Assembly (NCBI RefSeq): GCF_001997345.1
Contig: NZ_CP019606.1
Coordinates: 372,001 to 436,000 of the forward strand
From: Tessaracoccus aquimaris
GTDB taxonomy: Bacteria > Actinomycetota > Actinomycetes > Propionibacteriales > Propionibacteriaceae
Direction of reading: 5' to 3'
DNA length: 64,000 nt
Part shown: one piece after another, positions 1-9,304 of the stretch
Layout of the letters: each line of letters begins with the position of its first letter
Numbering within the stretch: position 1 is the stretch's first letter
The notes under the pieces: model-generated
Told to the model about the DNA's origin: nothing
The model's input: the letters and a program-made list of their open reading frames with translations, nothing else
The model's database searches: none
Translations under genes and position numbers: made by a program

Positions 1-266
1 CCCTCCCTACGCGGAAATGGAGCGCTCCGTGGTTGCGCGCCGACATAAGTGTCTCATCGGAAGCTCGCTAGGTGAGCAGAAGGGCATGGACTGAGCCATG
101 GACGCAGGAGGTGGCACCCGATCGGTGGTGACAACCTAGGGCGGGCACCCTACGAGGACCCGATGGAGCCTGGGTGCTGCGGCCCTAGGCCGATGCTCCG
201 ACGCCACGGGCTGCCCGTTCTGACGGACGCCTGGCCAATGCGACACTGACCCTGGCCAGCTACGGC

Positions 267-779
267 CTAACGTTTGGGTCGACGGACGATGAGGTCGCGG
301 CCATCGCATTCAGTGCAGTTGCACATCGGCCATCCGAAGCGAGCCCAGAAGGATGCAGACTGCTGAGTTGGGCCGACATAGATTTCGCGGTCACGGTACT
401 CAGACGCGAGTTGCTGGATGATCGCTGTGCCTAGGTGGGTTCCATTGCAGCGGAGGTCTTCTCGAACCTCGAAACTCCAGACCATGACTGCTGGGCTGTT
501 AGTGCGGGAAGAGTGGGCGGGGTACCTGAGGTGAAGAAGAAGCCGGGCGACTTCCTCGCCCCGTTGGATATATGACCGCCACTGATGGTCGGGTGGCCCG
601 AGCCCTCCGTTCGCCCACCACGTTCTGGTGAATCGGCGGTCATCAGCGTAGTCGGGCCTGCGCCTACCATGCATGACGACCATCTCCGGTTCTTCCCAGG
701 TAATCGCCTCGCCCACGCCGTTGAGTCTCTCAGAGTCAGGTGGTGGCTGCCCAGTACTGGGTGTTCGTCTCGCGGCCAC
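267..779 (-). CDS. GNAT-family N-acetyltransferase coupled to relaxase
   Basis: About 170 aa. The C-terminal half looks like a GNAT acetyl-CoA-dependent acyltransferase: a beta strand followed by an RCNGTHLGTAII stretch at about residues 110-121 resembles the pyrophosphate-binding motif A, and ASFWARFGW near residue 143 resembles motif B. The substrate is unknown. The GTG start shares one base with the TAG stop of the upstream relaxase gene (TAGTG), so the two are almost certainly translated together. That links the enzyme to conjugation or to self-modification of element proteins, which is inference. The family assignment rests on motif similarity only. Confidence 0.6.
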   Translation of the reverse strand: MAARRTPSTGQPPPDSERLNGVGEAITWEEPEMVVMHGRRRPDYADDRRFTRTWWANGGLGPPDHQWRSYIQRGEEVARLLLHLRYPAHSSRTNSPAVMVWSFEVREDLRCNGTHLGTAIIQQLASEYRDREIYVGPTQQSASFWARFGWPMCNCTECDGRDLIVRRPKR

Positions 780-3700
780 TAGATTGTCAGGCCGCTCCGC
801 TCTTCCGCGGTGCGGTCAACGGGGTCCTCAGTTCCCCAGTCGGCAACGGTGAGTTTCCTCGTTCGGCCGAGTTCGGCTCGGGCCCGGGCTGCGTCGATCT
901 TCTGCGCGGTCGAAGTTGGAGGCGCACCTAGGGGTGATTCGCCAGCGATCTGGTAGCGGTCCCGGTACGCAGCGACGGTGCGGGCTGACCGTCGCCAGCT
1001 TGCGTACCTCCGTCGATCCGTCGGTGGTGTGCCGAGCGCCTTCGTCCACGGCGCAGCTTCGTTCAGGGAGATGTCTAGGACGGCGTCGGCGCGGGTTTCG
1101 ATGAGCGAGCGTCGTTGGTCGAGTGCTTCGTGCATGTCGGTGGCCATAGGGCCGTCCGCGTGCGGGATCAGGCCGGCGATGAGTCGAGGGGCCTTCCTGG
1201 CTCGGCCTGCCTGGGCGGGTCGTCGGGTGGCTTGTTCGACGCGGTAGTGGAGGACGGCGGCGATGTCGTCGGCGTCGCTGAACCCGCGCGCGCCGACGAG
1301 ACGTGGCAGGAGCGCCTCGACATCGTGATGGTTGGCTTCGGCGTGGCGGAGTTCGGCAGTGAGCGGGCCGAAGGCGTCGGACTCGATCGCGTTCTCGGCT
1401 TGGTCGGTGGTCAGTCCGGAGCCGCGGATGAGGGTGGCCCAGCGGTCATGCTGGGCTGCGGCGGCCAGGGTCTCGTACTCGGCGGTGAGTTGGGCGATCG
1501 AGCCCCACTGGTTCTGTTCGGTGACGATGGTTTCGTGGGCGGACAGTTCGGCGCCGGTGTGCTGCAGAACGCCGTAGAGGACGCTTCGTGCACTCGCGTC
1601 GGGGTTCTCGCCGGGGTGCGGTTCTGCATGGTCGTCGGCGTGGTCGAGGATCACGTAGGCATGGTTGGTGTGGCGGCCGCGGGTCATGGAGACGTAGAAG
1701 TTCTCTCTTGTGGAGGTCGGCTCGACGAGGACGTGCGCGGTGTCGGTGGTGACTCCTTGGGCGCGGTAGGCGGTGACCGCGTACCCGAGATCGACATGCT
1801 CGGCCGCATACCCGGCTGGCAGGACGACCGTGCCGCCGAACCGGCGGCCTGGTTTGCGGATGGTGAGGGTCCCGTCGCCGCGGACGGACGTGATGGTCCA
1901 TATGTCGCCGTTGCGTACCCAGTCGCGTCCGTTCGTGGTGCGGAGTCGTCGGTCGTTGCGGCGGGTGATGATGGTGTCCCCGACTCCGGCGGTGGTGCCG
2001 TCGTGGAGTTCGATCTCGCGGTTGGGGGTGAGGGTGCCGTCGAGGATCAGGTCGGCGCGGGCTCGGGTGTTGAGGGCGGTCACGTCCTGTTGGGTTTCGG
2101 CGATTAGCACCGACACCAGGCCGGTGTCCCGGTCTGCCCGCCATGCGGTGTAGGCGGCGTCGGTCATGGTCTCGTGGTCGCCGTCGTGGATGCGGTGGTG
2201 GTTGAGGTAGGTGTCGATGACCTGGGTTCGTCCGTGCCGGAGCTCCAGGGATGCGGTCTTCTCCCACCCGTTCTTGAAGCGGTGGACATCGACCAACTCG
2301 GGCGTATCGTGACGGTCGCCGGCGAGCATCGCAAACGCCCCGCCGGCATCGACCGATTGCAGCTGGGCGTAGTCGCCCACCAAGAGGACCTTCGCTCCGA
2401 CCTCCTGGGCGAGGTGGGTGATGCGGTCCAGAGACAGGGTGCCGGCCAGGGACGCCTCATCGATGATGACAAGCTGACCAGCCTCGAAGGTCGTGCCGTG
2501 CAGAAGGTGGTTCTGCCACCACTTCGCGGTGTTCTCCGTGTCGATGCCGAGGTCGTCGGCGAGGACTTGGGCGGCGACCGCGGATGGTGCGAGACCGACG
2601 ACGGAGCCGGGACCGTGTTCGGTCTCCCAGGCTCGGCGGAGCGCGTTCATCGCGGTGGTCTTGCCCGAGCCCGCGGGACCGACCAACACATCGAGCACCC
2701 GCCCCGACACCGCGATCCGGACCAGCGCGTCGGCCTGATCGACACCGAGCAGCCGGCCCTCGGCATCACGCTTGCGGGTGATCTTCTCGACCCTCGCCAA
2801 CGAGACGGTCGGGCCGGTGAATGTGCGGGAGCGGTCGAGCAGCCGGTCCTCAGCTTGAAGCAGTACCTCGGAGGAGAACACCGTGGAGTGCTTCGGCCGG
2901 AACACCGAGGACCCATCCGACCGGCGAAACGCCGCAGGGGAGGTGGCCAGATCGGGGGGTGTCAAGCGCAGGGAGGCGTGTTCGGCGGCGTCGGCGACCA
3001 TGGCGACGATGGCTACGCGGTCGTGGATGGTGGCGAATCGCCATCCCATCGTCTGTCGGGAGGCTTCGGCCATCAGGTTCCACCTGCGCCAGGTCGAACG
3101 TTTCTCACCCACGGCCTCCACCACGGAATGGCCGAGTTCGTCGACTACGTCGAGGGGTACATCGTCGGCGCGCAGCAGCAACGGTGTGTCGTTGTCCGTG
3201 ACCCCGCGCGCCCACAGGGTCGCATCGTGGCCGAGTGTCTTGGTCGCGCGGGTCCACCACTCGGCGGTCAACTCCGCCAGGGACCGGACGTCCTTCTCAG
3301 GGCGGGTGCTGAGGGTGGCTTGGGCTCGGAGCTTCATGATCGTCGCTGGGGACGGACGCCGCCCATGCGCCGTGACGTAATCAGCGATGAGGCGGTCGGT
3401 CTCGGCATCGATGTGGCGGGCGCGGGTCGAGAACTCCGCGATCAGTTCCTCGGGGACGCCGGTGATCGCCCAGGCCGGGTTCTTGTCGCGCCCCATATCG
3501 CGGGCCTCCCAGGCAACGCCGAAGGTGCGGGTCATGTGGTCGGCGAACACCGCCTCATGCAACTCCGACAACGCGACCACGGCGGCGTGCATCGGTCGGC
3601 CGTCGAGGGAGCGCCACTTGCCGTCGAGCACGGTCTTGGCCTTGTTGGATATGACCACATGGGTGTGCAGGTGGGGGTCGCCGGCGCGGGAGTCGAAGTG

Positions 3701-4339
3701 GTCGAACGCCGTCGCGATCAGCCCGGTGACATCGACCTGTGCAACCGCGCCGTCCCCGGCGGTTGCACCGGTGCGGGTGGCTGCAACCTCGCGTTCCATG
3801 AACGCAACCACCTCCGCAACCGCACGATGATGCGCCTCACCGATCAACGCCTGAACCCCCGCATCCGCCACCGCCCACAACACGCTCGCGGACTTCGGGA
3901 TGCTGAACGTGAAATCGAACCCGGCCACCGCCCGCCGAGTACCCCGCGCGGCCTCCTCGGCAACGATCTGCGCGACCACCTCACCCTTGCGACCCGGCGA
4001 CAACGCCGGGTCCAGATCAGCGATCCGGGCCTCGATCCGCTCCGCCGGCGTCTTGTAGACCGGGAACGCCAAGCCCAACGGATCGCCGCTGATCGGATCA
4101 CGGCCCATGCCCATCAACAGCTGAAGCTGCGCCTCCGACACCACATCCCCGACAGCCAGTTCACCGTCGCCGAGCGAGGCCACGCCGTCACCCAGCCAAC
4201 GGCCAGGCGGTGTTCCTGCCTCCATGTAGTAGCGCGTCAATGGCGTCGAAAGCGGACGATCGCCGTCAGCGGCCACGACCGTCCGCAGCAGGTACCTGTA
4301 GCCATCGCCCGCCGACATCACCCGCATGGAAACCGTCAT
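779..4339 (-). CDS. traA: MobF-family conjugative relaxase-helicase (TraA/TrwC-like)
   Basis: About 1186 aa. It nicks oriT, binds the 5' end covalently and unwinds the transferred strand. The N-terminal TrwC-type relaxase domain has the paired tyrosines in LTRYYMEAG (about residues 37-38) and the metal-binding histidines in HLHTHVVISN (about residue 222). The C-terminal RecD-like helicase has Walker A GPAGSGKTT (about 555), Walker B IIDEAS (about 623) and YAVTAYRAQG (about 853). I chose the ATG at 4339 because it has GGGAGGT just upstream and gives the family's usual MTVS-RVMSAGDGY beginning. A longer reading to 4399 is open but has no homologous look. The gene overlaps the GNAT gene downstream. 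oriT is probably nearby but was not located. Confidence 0.95.
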   Translation of the reverse strand: MTVSMRVMSAGDGYRYLLRTVVAADGDRPLSTPLTRYYMEAGTPPGRWLGDGVASLGDGELAVGDVVSEAQLQLLMGMGRDPISGDPLGLAFPVYKTPAERIEARIADLDPALSPGRKGEVVAQIVAEEAARGTRRAVAGFDFTFSIPKSASVLWAVADAGVQALIGEAHHRAVAEVVAFMEREVAATRTGATAGDGAVAQVDVTGLIATAFDHFDSRAGDPHLHTHVVISNKAKTVLDGKWRSLDGRPMHAAVVALSELHEAVFADHMTRTFGVAWEARDMGRDKNPAWAITGVPEELIAEFSTRARHIDAETDRLIADYVTAHGRRPSPATIMKLRAQATLSTRPEKDVRSLAELTAEWWTRATKTLGHDATLWARGVTDNDTPLLLRADDVPLDVVDELGHSVVEAVGEKRSTWRRWNLMAEASRQTMGWRFATIHDRVAIVAMVADAAEHASLRLTPPDLATSPAAFRRSDGSSVFRPKHSTVFSSEVLLQAEDRLLDRSRTFTGPTVSLARVEKITRKRDAEGRLLGVDQADALVRIAVSGRVLDVLVGPAGSGKTTAMNALRRAWETEHGPGSVVGLAPSAVAAQVLADDLGIDTENTAKWWQNHLLHGTTFEAGQLVIIDEASLAGTLSLDRITHLAQEVGAKVLLVGDYAQLQSVDAGGAFAMLAGDRHDTPELVDVHRFKNGWEKTASLELRHGRTQVIDTYLNHHRIHDGDHETMTDAAYTAWRADRDTGLVSVLIAETQQDVTALNTRARADLILDGTLTPNREIELHDGTTAGVGDTIITRRNDRRLRTTNGRDWVRNGDIWTITSVRGDGTLTIRKPGRRFGGTVVLPAGYAAEHVDLGYAVTAYRAQGVTTDTAHVLVEPTSTRENFYVSMTRGRHTNHAYVILDHADDHAEPHPGENPDASARSVLYGVLQHTGAELSAHETIVTEQNQWGSIAQLTAEYETLAAAAQHDRWATLIRGSGLTTDQAENAIESDAFGPLTAELRHAEANHHDVEALLPRLVGARGFSDADDIAAVLHYRVEQATRRPAQAGRARKAPRLIAGLIPHADGPMATDMHEALDQRRSLIETRADAVLDISLNEAAPWTKALGTPPTDRRRYASWRRSARTVAAYRDRYQIAGESPLGAPPTSTAQKIDAARARAELGRTRKLTVADWGTEDPVDRTAEERSGLTI

Positions 4340-4638
4340 GCCCACCTCCCGGTCCTGCCGGGCAGGTGAGCGCCAGCCTCCTGTGACTTCTGCTGCCACA
4401 GGGCCCTAGACCTCGACCTGCAAGAGGCGTGTCAGCTCAGAAAAGGCAGGGTGTGGCGGAGCTTCCTGAGTGCGGGCTGTCGTGAATGGACGTTGCTGGT
4501 CGATGGACTGGATGGCACTGGGCCGGCGACCGCGAGGACAGGTCAGCACGACGTAGTGGTGCACCTGACAGGTGACCAGCCCGGCGACACGACTCACGCG
4601 AGTTCTGGCCGGGGATCATCCCGTCAGCCGGAGCATTC
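4340..4638. promoter_or_regulatory. Divergent traA/dcm intergenic region with CACCTG-A-CAGGTG palindrome
   Basis: About 300 bases between two divergent genes, without a supportable gene. A perfect 6-1-6 palindrome, CACCTG-A-CAGGTG, lies at 4562-4574 inside GTGGTGCACCTG. The same GCACCTG core recurs ahead of several transfer genes at 44-62 kb. It is probably an operator or leader element for the methyltransferase gene. This is also a plausible place for oriT, but no nick site can be assigned by eye. Confidence 0.45.
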
Positions 4639-5754
4639 ATGCACGACACACCGACCGATCCCGCGAGTCCGCTGAGGATCGGTTCGCTCTTCTCGGGATA
4701 CGGCGGCCTCGACCTCGCTGTCGAACATGTCTTCGGCGGAGAGACCGTCTGGTTCTCTGAGATCAATGAGCCCGTGGCCAGGGTCTTCGCCCACCACTGG
4801 CCCGACGCCCCGAATCTGGGCGACATCACAAGGATCAGCTGGTCGCAGGTCGAGCCCGTTGACATTCTGATCGGCGGCTTCCCCTGCCAAGACGTGTCCA
4901 CCGTCGGCAAGCGCGCCGGTCTCGCACCCGGAACCCGCTCAGGTCTATGGGCGCACATGGGCACAGCCATCGAAGTGCTGCAACCCCAATGGGTCGTCAT
5001 CGAAAACGTCCGCGGTCTGCTCTCGTCCCCAGCCATCCGACCGATCACCGAAGGAGACGACAATGCCCCGCGCAACCCCTGCGCAGCAACCCCCGACGAT
5101 ACAGCCCTTCGCGCTCTGGAGCCCGACCCGTGGCATCTGGGAGACAGCGCAACTCGACCTCTACGAGCAGCCGGCGCCGTACTCGGCGATTTGGCCGACC
5201 TGCGGATGGATGCACGATGGGTCGGTCTACCTGCTTCCCTTGTCGGCGCTCCTCACCCCCGGTTCCGCATCTTCCTCCTGGCCCAGCGTCAAGACGCTGT
5301 TCCGAACCCCGCTCGCGTCGGACTCGCTTCGAGGTGGAGAGACCCTGGACAAGGTGAAGGCGAGACGGGGCACGATCGCACTCTCGCACCAGATCATCGA
5401 CCTCGCGCTCCACGGACCGGATGGCTCGCTCAGCAGGCACAGCGACTCGGCGACGTTGTGGTCGCTGACCGAGGACATCTTCACCGCTGGGGACGCTATG
5501 CCCACGCCGTGGCTCGTTGGGAGCACATCACCGGACGAGTCGCACCAGCGCCCGCACTCCTGAGGAACGAGAATGGCCCGCGTCCAGCACCGGAGTTCGT
5601 GGAGTGGCTCATGGGACTCCCTACCGCCTGGCTCTCCGATCCACGACATGGCCTTCCGCCGAACCAGCAACTGATGGCGCTTGGCAATGGGGTCCTGCCT
5701 CTACAAGCGGCGATCGCACTGACTGCCGTGTCAGCGTTCTCGCCGCTTGGGTAG
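4639..5754 (+). CDS. dcm: DNA (cytosine-5-)-methyltransferase
   Basis: 371 aa, a single-domain C5 methyltransferase. Motif I is FSGYGGLDLA near residue 20. The catalytic cysteine is in GGFPCQDVS (about 80-88), with ENV at about 121, a PHPRFRIF motif VIII-like segment near 205, and the motif X region MALGNGVLPLQAA near 347. It methylates cytosine in an unknown target, probably protecting the element against host restriction. The family is common in actinobacterial phages and conjugative elements. The start has a weak CCGGAG. Between motifs IV and X a second reading frame appears to code for another protein (5063-5563), so this gene seems to be dual-coding. Confidence 0.93.
   Translation: MHDTPTDPASPLRIGSLFSGYGGLDLAVEHVFGGETVWFSEINEPVARVFAHHWPDAPNLGDITRISWSQVEPVDILIGGFPCQDVSTVGKRAGLAPGTRSGLWAHMGTAIEVLQPQWVVIENVRGLLSSPAIRPITEGDDNAPRNPCAATPDDTALRALEPDPWHLGDSATRPLRAAGAVLGDLADLRMDARWVGLPASLVGAPHPRFRIFLLAQRQDAVPNPARVGLASRWRDPGQGEGETGHDRTLAPDHRPRAPRTGWLAQQAQRLGDVVVADRGHLHRWGRYAHAVARWEHITGRVAPAPALLRNENGPRPAPEFVEWLMGLPTAWLSDPRHGLPPNQQLMALGNGVLPLQAAIALTAVSAFSPLG
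5063..5563 (+). CDS. Embedded overlapping ORF inside dcm (conserved methyltransferase-linked small protein)
   Basis: 166 aa, wholly inside dcm in the +1 frame. It has its own strong Shine-Dalgarno AAGGAG (5051-5056) six bases before the ATG, which is rare for a chance frame. The protein does not look like a shadow: it is only moderately charged and has a WPTCGWMHDGSVYLLP segment and a GGETLDKVKARRGTIALSHQ segment. From memory, both resemble a short protein often found beside or within C5 methyltransferase genes of actinophages, with 'SDSxRGGE...RRGTIALSHQIID'-like wording. That recollection needs a search. Its function is unknown; a target-recognition or regulatory partner of the methylase is a guess. 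Confidence 0.6.
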   Translation: MPRATPAQQPPTIQPFALWSPTRGIWETAQLDLYEQPAPYSAIWPTCGWMHDGSVYLLPLSALLTPGSASSSWPSVKTLFRTPLASDSLRGGETLDKVKARRGTIALSHQIIDLALHGPDGSLSRHSDSATLWSLTEDIFTAGDAMPTPWLVGSTSPDESHQRPHS

Positions 5755-5969
5755 CGGAGGCTACGCGACCGCCGGCCGCGATCACTCCGCTGGGTGAGCG
5801 GCGGGGGTGTCCCCGATGCGGTGATCCTGCGTTCGTAGGTCGGCCAGGCAGCGAGCAGTAGGAGCCCGTTGGCGCTCGGCGTGCTGGGGTCCGCGGTGTG
5901 GGTGGTGATTGAGAGGTGTGGGGTAGCGCGCTTTGTTGCCTGTTTGGGAGTCGTTGACAGGGGTTGGGC

Positions 5970-6920
5970 CTATGACGCGTCCGCGTTATCCATCCTCGTG
6001 GGTAGCCGGTGTAGTCGTATGACGAGTGTCGCCGCCGTGGCGAAGGCGGCGAAGATGGTGATGTTTGTGAGGGCGTCGGTCCATGAGATCGCCTGCGTTG
6101 CCCGGAGTTGCGCGATGCTGGAGGTCATTGCGGCGATGGAGTAGGCGCCGACATTGTTGATGATGTGAGCCGCGATGCCTGCTTCGAGACCGCCGGTGAG
6201 GATCACGAGGGTCGAGGCGAGCAGCCCGAAAGCGAGTCTGTCTACGAACAGTGCGGCGTTCTGGACGCCATGGAGTGAGGCAAACACGAGTGACGATGCG
6301 GCGGCCCCGATCCAGGGGTTGGCGGTGAGTCTGGTCATCGACTGTAGTAGGTAGCCGCGGAAGAGGTACTCTTCGGCTGCGGCCTGCCACGGGGTGACGA
6401 TTGCCACGACGACAAGGAAGCTCCACCACTGCGGCTGCGGCGCGAACTGGAAGGGCTGGCTTTGGAGGTAGCCGACCAGCAAGCTCCCGCCAAGGATGAG
6501 GATGGTCGCTATCCCGAGACATATCCCGAGATAGCCGCGGCGCAGACGTTGTTCCACCGAGGAGAGTTGTCCAAGCGGGGCACGGTGGAGTCGGGTCATC
6601 AGGAGCCAGCAGCACAGGAGCAGCCCGGCGATGGCGATGCCGTTCGCCGCGAGTCCGGTGGGTATCTGGTAGCTGGCGGCATAACTCTGAAAGTCGGTGA
6701 AAGGCACGTCGGGTGCTGTCACGTAGTGGGAGACGGCGGTGATCGCCAGCGAGATCCATGGCGTGAGAGTGAAGTAGAACGCGAACGCGATGAGGATGCC
6801 GAGCAGCGCTGCGGGTCGTCCTGCTTGGCAGCTGAGCTGCTCAGCGTAGGTGACCGGCGGCGCGGGCGAGGTCTTGTCCGTCCTGCTGTCTGGGTCCGGC
6901 TGATTGCTGGGATAAGCCAT
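5970..6920 (-). CDS. CPBP-family intramembrane metalloprotease
   Basis: 316 aa membrane protein with about eight hydrophobic segments. It carries the CPBP (Abi/CaaX prenyl protease-like) signature EEYLFRGYL near residue 183, followed by a second conserved FASLHG and a later HIINN, which supply the glutamates and histidines of the active site. Family members act in peptide maturation, self-immunity or membrane proteolysis. No partner peptide gene is visible. It is a monocistronic gene with an ATG start, between dcm and the dtxR-like gene. The family call is firm and the role is unknown. Confidence 0.85.
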   Translation of the reverse strand: MAYPSNQPDPDSRTDKTSPAPPVTYAEQLSCQAGRPAALLGILIAFAFYFTLTPWISLAITAVSHYVTAPDVPFTDFQSYAASYQIPTGLAANGIAIAGLLLCCWLLMTRLHRAPLGQLSSVEQRLRRGYLGICLGIATILILGGSLLVGYLQSQPFQFAPQPQWWSFLVVVAIVTPWQAAAEEYLFRGYLLQSMTRLTANPWIGAAASSLVFASLHGVQNAALFVDRLAFGLLASTLVILTGGLEAGIAAHIINNVGAYSIAAMTSSIAQLRATQAISWTDALTNITIFAAFATAATLVIRLHRLPTRMDNADAS

Positions 6921-6994
6921 GTGCAGTGCTCTCTGTGTGCTCCCGTGAGCCCCGGCTGAGCGCTGTCCATGCCGAGGCCCTTCATTGGCGGAAC

Positions 6995-7705
6995 CTAGGC
7001 GGGACCAGGGGTGTGTGCTTCTGGGTCTGTTCGGGGGCTGACGCGTACTGCAATGGCGGCCGGGAGGCCGAGGTCGATCGTAGTGTCGTCGACGGTGACC
7101 CGGACGGCCGCAGCCGCGGGGCTGACGTCGGTGACGGTAAGTCTGGTACCGACCGAGATTCCGTGTCCGGTGAGGTAGCGGAGGATGTCGGGCGAGCGAT
7201 CCGAGACGCGCAGCACTTGCACGGAGGTGCCGGGTTCGGCCTCGTTGAGAGCTTGGCTGTGATCGGGCGGGATCCGTCCGTCAGGGTCGGGGATCGGGGC
7301 TCCGTGGGGGTCGTGGGTGGGGTGCCCGAGTGCGGCGTCCATGCGGTCCAGTACGAGGTCGGAAACGGCGTGCTCCAGGTGGTTCGCCTCGTCGTGGACC
7401 TGGTCCCAGGACAGCTCTAGATGCTCGACGAGATAGGTCTCCACGATTCGGTGTCGTCGAACGATGTCTATCGCGATTGCGCGCCCGTCGTCGGTCAACT
7501 CGATTGGGCCGTAAGGCTCGTAGGAGATGAGTCCGTCGCGGGCGAGTCGTTTTAGGTTGGCCGAGACGGTCGAGGGAGTCACGCCGAGTTGGGCGGCTAG
7601 GTCTGTTGTAGAGGGCTCCCCGCCAGGCCATTCGTGGGCTTTCCAGATCAGCGTTACATAGTCCTCGACCATGCGGGTGGCAGGAGAGCGCTTCATCGGG
7701 GTCAT
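6995..7705 (-). CDS. DtxR/MntR-family metal-dependent transcriptional regulator
   Basis: 236 aa. The N-terminal winged helix (VEDYVTLIWK, then LAAQLGVTPSTVSANLKRLARDGL at about residues 35-58) and the dimerisation/metal domain (VLDRMDAALGHPTHDPHGAPIP near 130) are typical of DtxR/MntR repressors. A C-terminal SH3-like FeoA domain follows. It starts one base after the stop of the upstream antiporter gene, so the two form an operon. It probably senses Mn(II) or Fe(II) and controls the antiporter. An alternative ATG lies three codons in (7696). Confidence 0.88.
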   Translation of the reverse strand: MTPMKRSPATRMVEDYVTLIWKAHEWPGGEPSTTDLAAQLGVTPSTVSANLKRLARDGLISYEPYGPIELTDDGRAIAIDIVRRHRIVETYLVEHLELSWDQVHDEANHLEHAVSDLVLDRMDAALGHPTHDPHGAPIPDPDGRIPPDHSQALNEAEPGTSVQVLRVSDRSPDILRYLTGHGISVGTRLTVTDVSPAAAAVRVTVDDTTIDLGLPAAIAVRVSPRTDPEAHTPGPA

Positions 7706-7706
7706 C

Positions 7707-8960
7707 CTAGGCGTGGGTGTCCATAACGGTCTTCGGCTCGTCTTGATCGACTGCGGGCTGCTCGTGGAAGGGCGCGACGAGTGTGGGGAGGATGCTGTGT
7801 CGATGAGCGACGAGGAAGCCGATGGTGAGGGCGAGGTGGATGGCGCTCAGCACGTACCGTCCGGTGGTGTCAGTGATGAGGAACTGGACGCCGAAGAGCG
7901 CGGCGAGCCCGATCGCGGACCACCAGTGGAACCGCAGCGCGAGGATGATTGCCACCCCGAGCAGCGTCTGGGTGGCCGTCAAGGTGAACTCCTCGACTTG
8001 GCGGCTGTCTAGAGCCAGCGAACTGGGTCCACCGCCCAGGAAGTGCGCCACGGGCAGTGAGCCGACCAGCAGGCTCCACTGGTTGACCTTGGATGCGATC
8101 AGCGTGCCGATGGCAGCCACACCTTTGCCGCGGGCGGCGAACATCACCGCGATGATGAACTCCGGGGCCTCCGAGGCTAGCGGGGCGAGCCACTGAACCA
8201 GAAAGTAGCTGTCGATGCCGAGCGCCGAGCCTGAGGCGACTAGTGCATCGGCGAACGGTTCGGCTGAGATCAGGATCACCGCCCCGGAGACGAGGAACAT
8301 CGCCACGACGAGAATGCGCCTCGGTCGGGCGTCAAGCCCGGCAATCAGCGCTGCCGCGCCTACGAACTCCTCCTGGTCAGCGTCGTAGGTCTGCGCGGCT
8401 CGCCATAGATGGAGGCCGAACACGACGATGAGACCGACCCCGAACCACAGCGGGATGCTCCCGATGAGCGGGATCACGAACGCGACGAGCCCGAGGATAG
8501 CGAGGAAGCCGACGTCTCGTCGGCTGGCAACAGGCAGCTCCAGCGCATTGGGGGTGGGTGCATCGTCCCGGCGTGCCTGGCGGCGCGCGACGACGAGTGC
8601 GACGACCACGACGAGGGGCCAGCCGAAGCCGAGTAGCAGCCGGTTCGAGCCGGTCATGTTCGCGGCCGCGAAGTGGAGGTAGGACGGATCGGAACCGGAG
8701 CGGTAGGCGTAGTACAGGTCTACGGCATACTCCGGGAGAACTGCGATCAGTGCCAGCAAGGCAATGGCGAGGGCGCCCGAGATGTCCTTCTGGGCGGCTT
8801 CGGCGGCCCAGGCGAGAAGGAACGCTGCTGCCACCACAGCCGCGCCGAAGACGACTACCTCAGCCACTGCTGAGAACTCAACTCCCAACACACGGATGGC
8901 GACGGCTGGGCCTGCAACGAGTAGACACAGCAGGACGCGGCGGATCAGGGCAGCAGGCAT
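7707..8960 (-). CDS. Sodium/calcium exchanger-family (CaCA) cation antiporter
   Basis: 417 aa polytopic membrane protein. It has the two inverted alpha-repeats of the CaCA superfamily, one around residues 60-80 (ALIAVLPEYAVDLYYAY) and one around 265-295 (APLASEAPEFIIAVMFAARG). It exchanges a divalent cation against Na+ or H+. The partner downstream is a DtxR/MntR-type regulator in the same operon, so the natural substrate may be Mn(II) rather than Ca(II). That is inference from context. Confidence 0.83.
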   Translation of the reverse strand: MPAALIRRVLLCLLVAGPAVAIRVLGVEFSAVAEVVVFGAAVVAAAFLLAWAAEAAQKDISGALAIALLALIAVLPEYAVDLYYAYRSGSDPSYLHFAAANMTGSNRLLLGFGWPLVVVVALVVARRQARRDDAPTPNALELPVASRRDVGFLAILGLVAFVIPLIGSIPLWFGVGLIVVFGLHLWRAAQTYDADQEEFVGAAALIAGLDARPRRILVVAMFLVSGAVILISAEPFADALVASGSALGIDSYFLVQWLAPLASEAPEFIIAVMFAARGKGVAAIGTLIASKVNQWSLLVGSLPVAHFLGGGPSSLALDSRQVEEFTLTATQTLLGVAIILALRFHWWSAIGLAALFGVQFLITDTTGRYVLSAIHLALTIGFLVAHRHSILPTLVAPFHEQPAVDQDEPKTVMDTHA

Positions 8961-9304
8961 TGGGCACTCCAGGTCAAGGCCGTGGCCGAAGGTCTCGTTC
9001 GCCTCGCAAAATGAGGTGCTACGCCGGGCGGATCAGGATGACCGCCAGCATGTCGACGCACCGCGTCCGAACCGAGGGCCTGGACGGAACTACTCCCCTT
9101 CGAGTTCCACCCTCTCCGACGGCTCCCTGGTGTGTCTATGCACAACTTGGTGTTGGAGGAGTCACACAACTCTCCCGTCTTGTTCCGTGGCGTTTGTGCA
9201 AGCCAGACGCCGGTTTCGTCTTCATCCAGACCCCGCGTTCCACATTCCGTCCCGGCCTCGATGAGCTGGCCGATGATTTGGCTCGGGTCGTCATGATTGG
9301 TGGC
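8961..9304. other. Divergent intergenic region, no gene seen
   Basis: About 340 bases between the antiporter gene (leftward) and the zinc-ribbon gene (rightward). Longer open frames crossing it show no codon-like or family-like protein. A weak CCTC-N7-GAGG dyad near 9000-9017 could serve the metalloregulator, but this is tentative. Confidence 0.3.

Noticed and set aside
2174..4369. 731-codon open frame on the plus strand opposite the relaxase gene
   Set aside because: It mirrors the GC-rich relaxase codons, shows no domain and is Arg/Gly/Val-rich, as expected of an antisense frame.
8558..9304. Long upstream extension of the zf-TFIIB gene
   Set aside because: This part is antisense to the antiporter gene and then low-complexity. 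Only the last 102 codons resemble a protein family.
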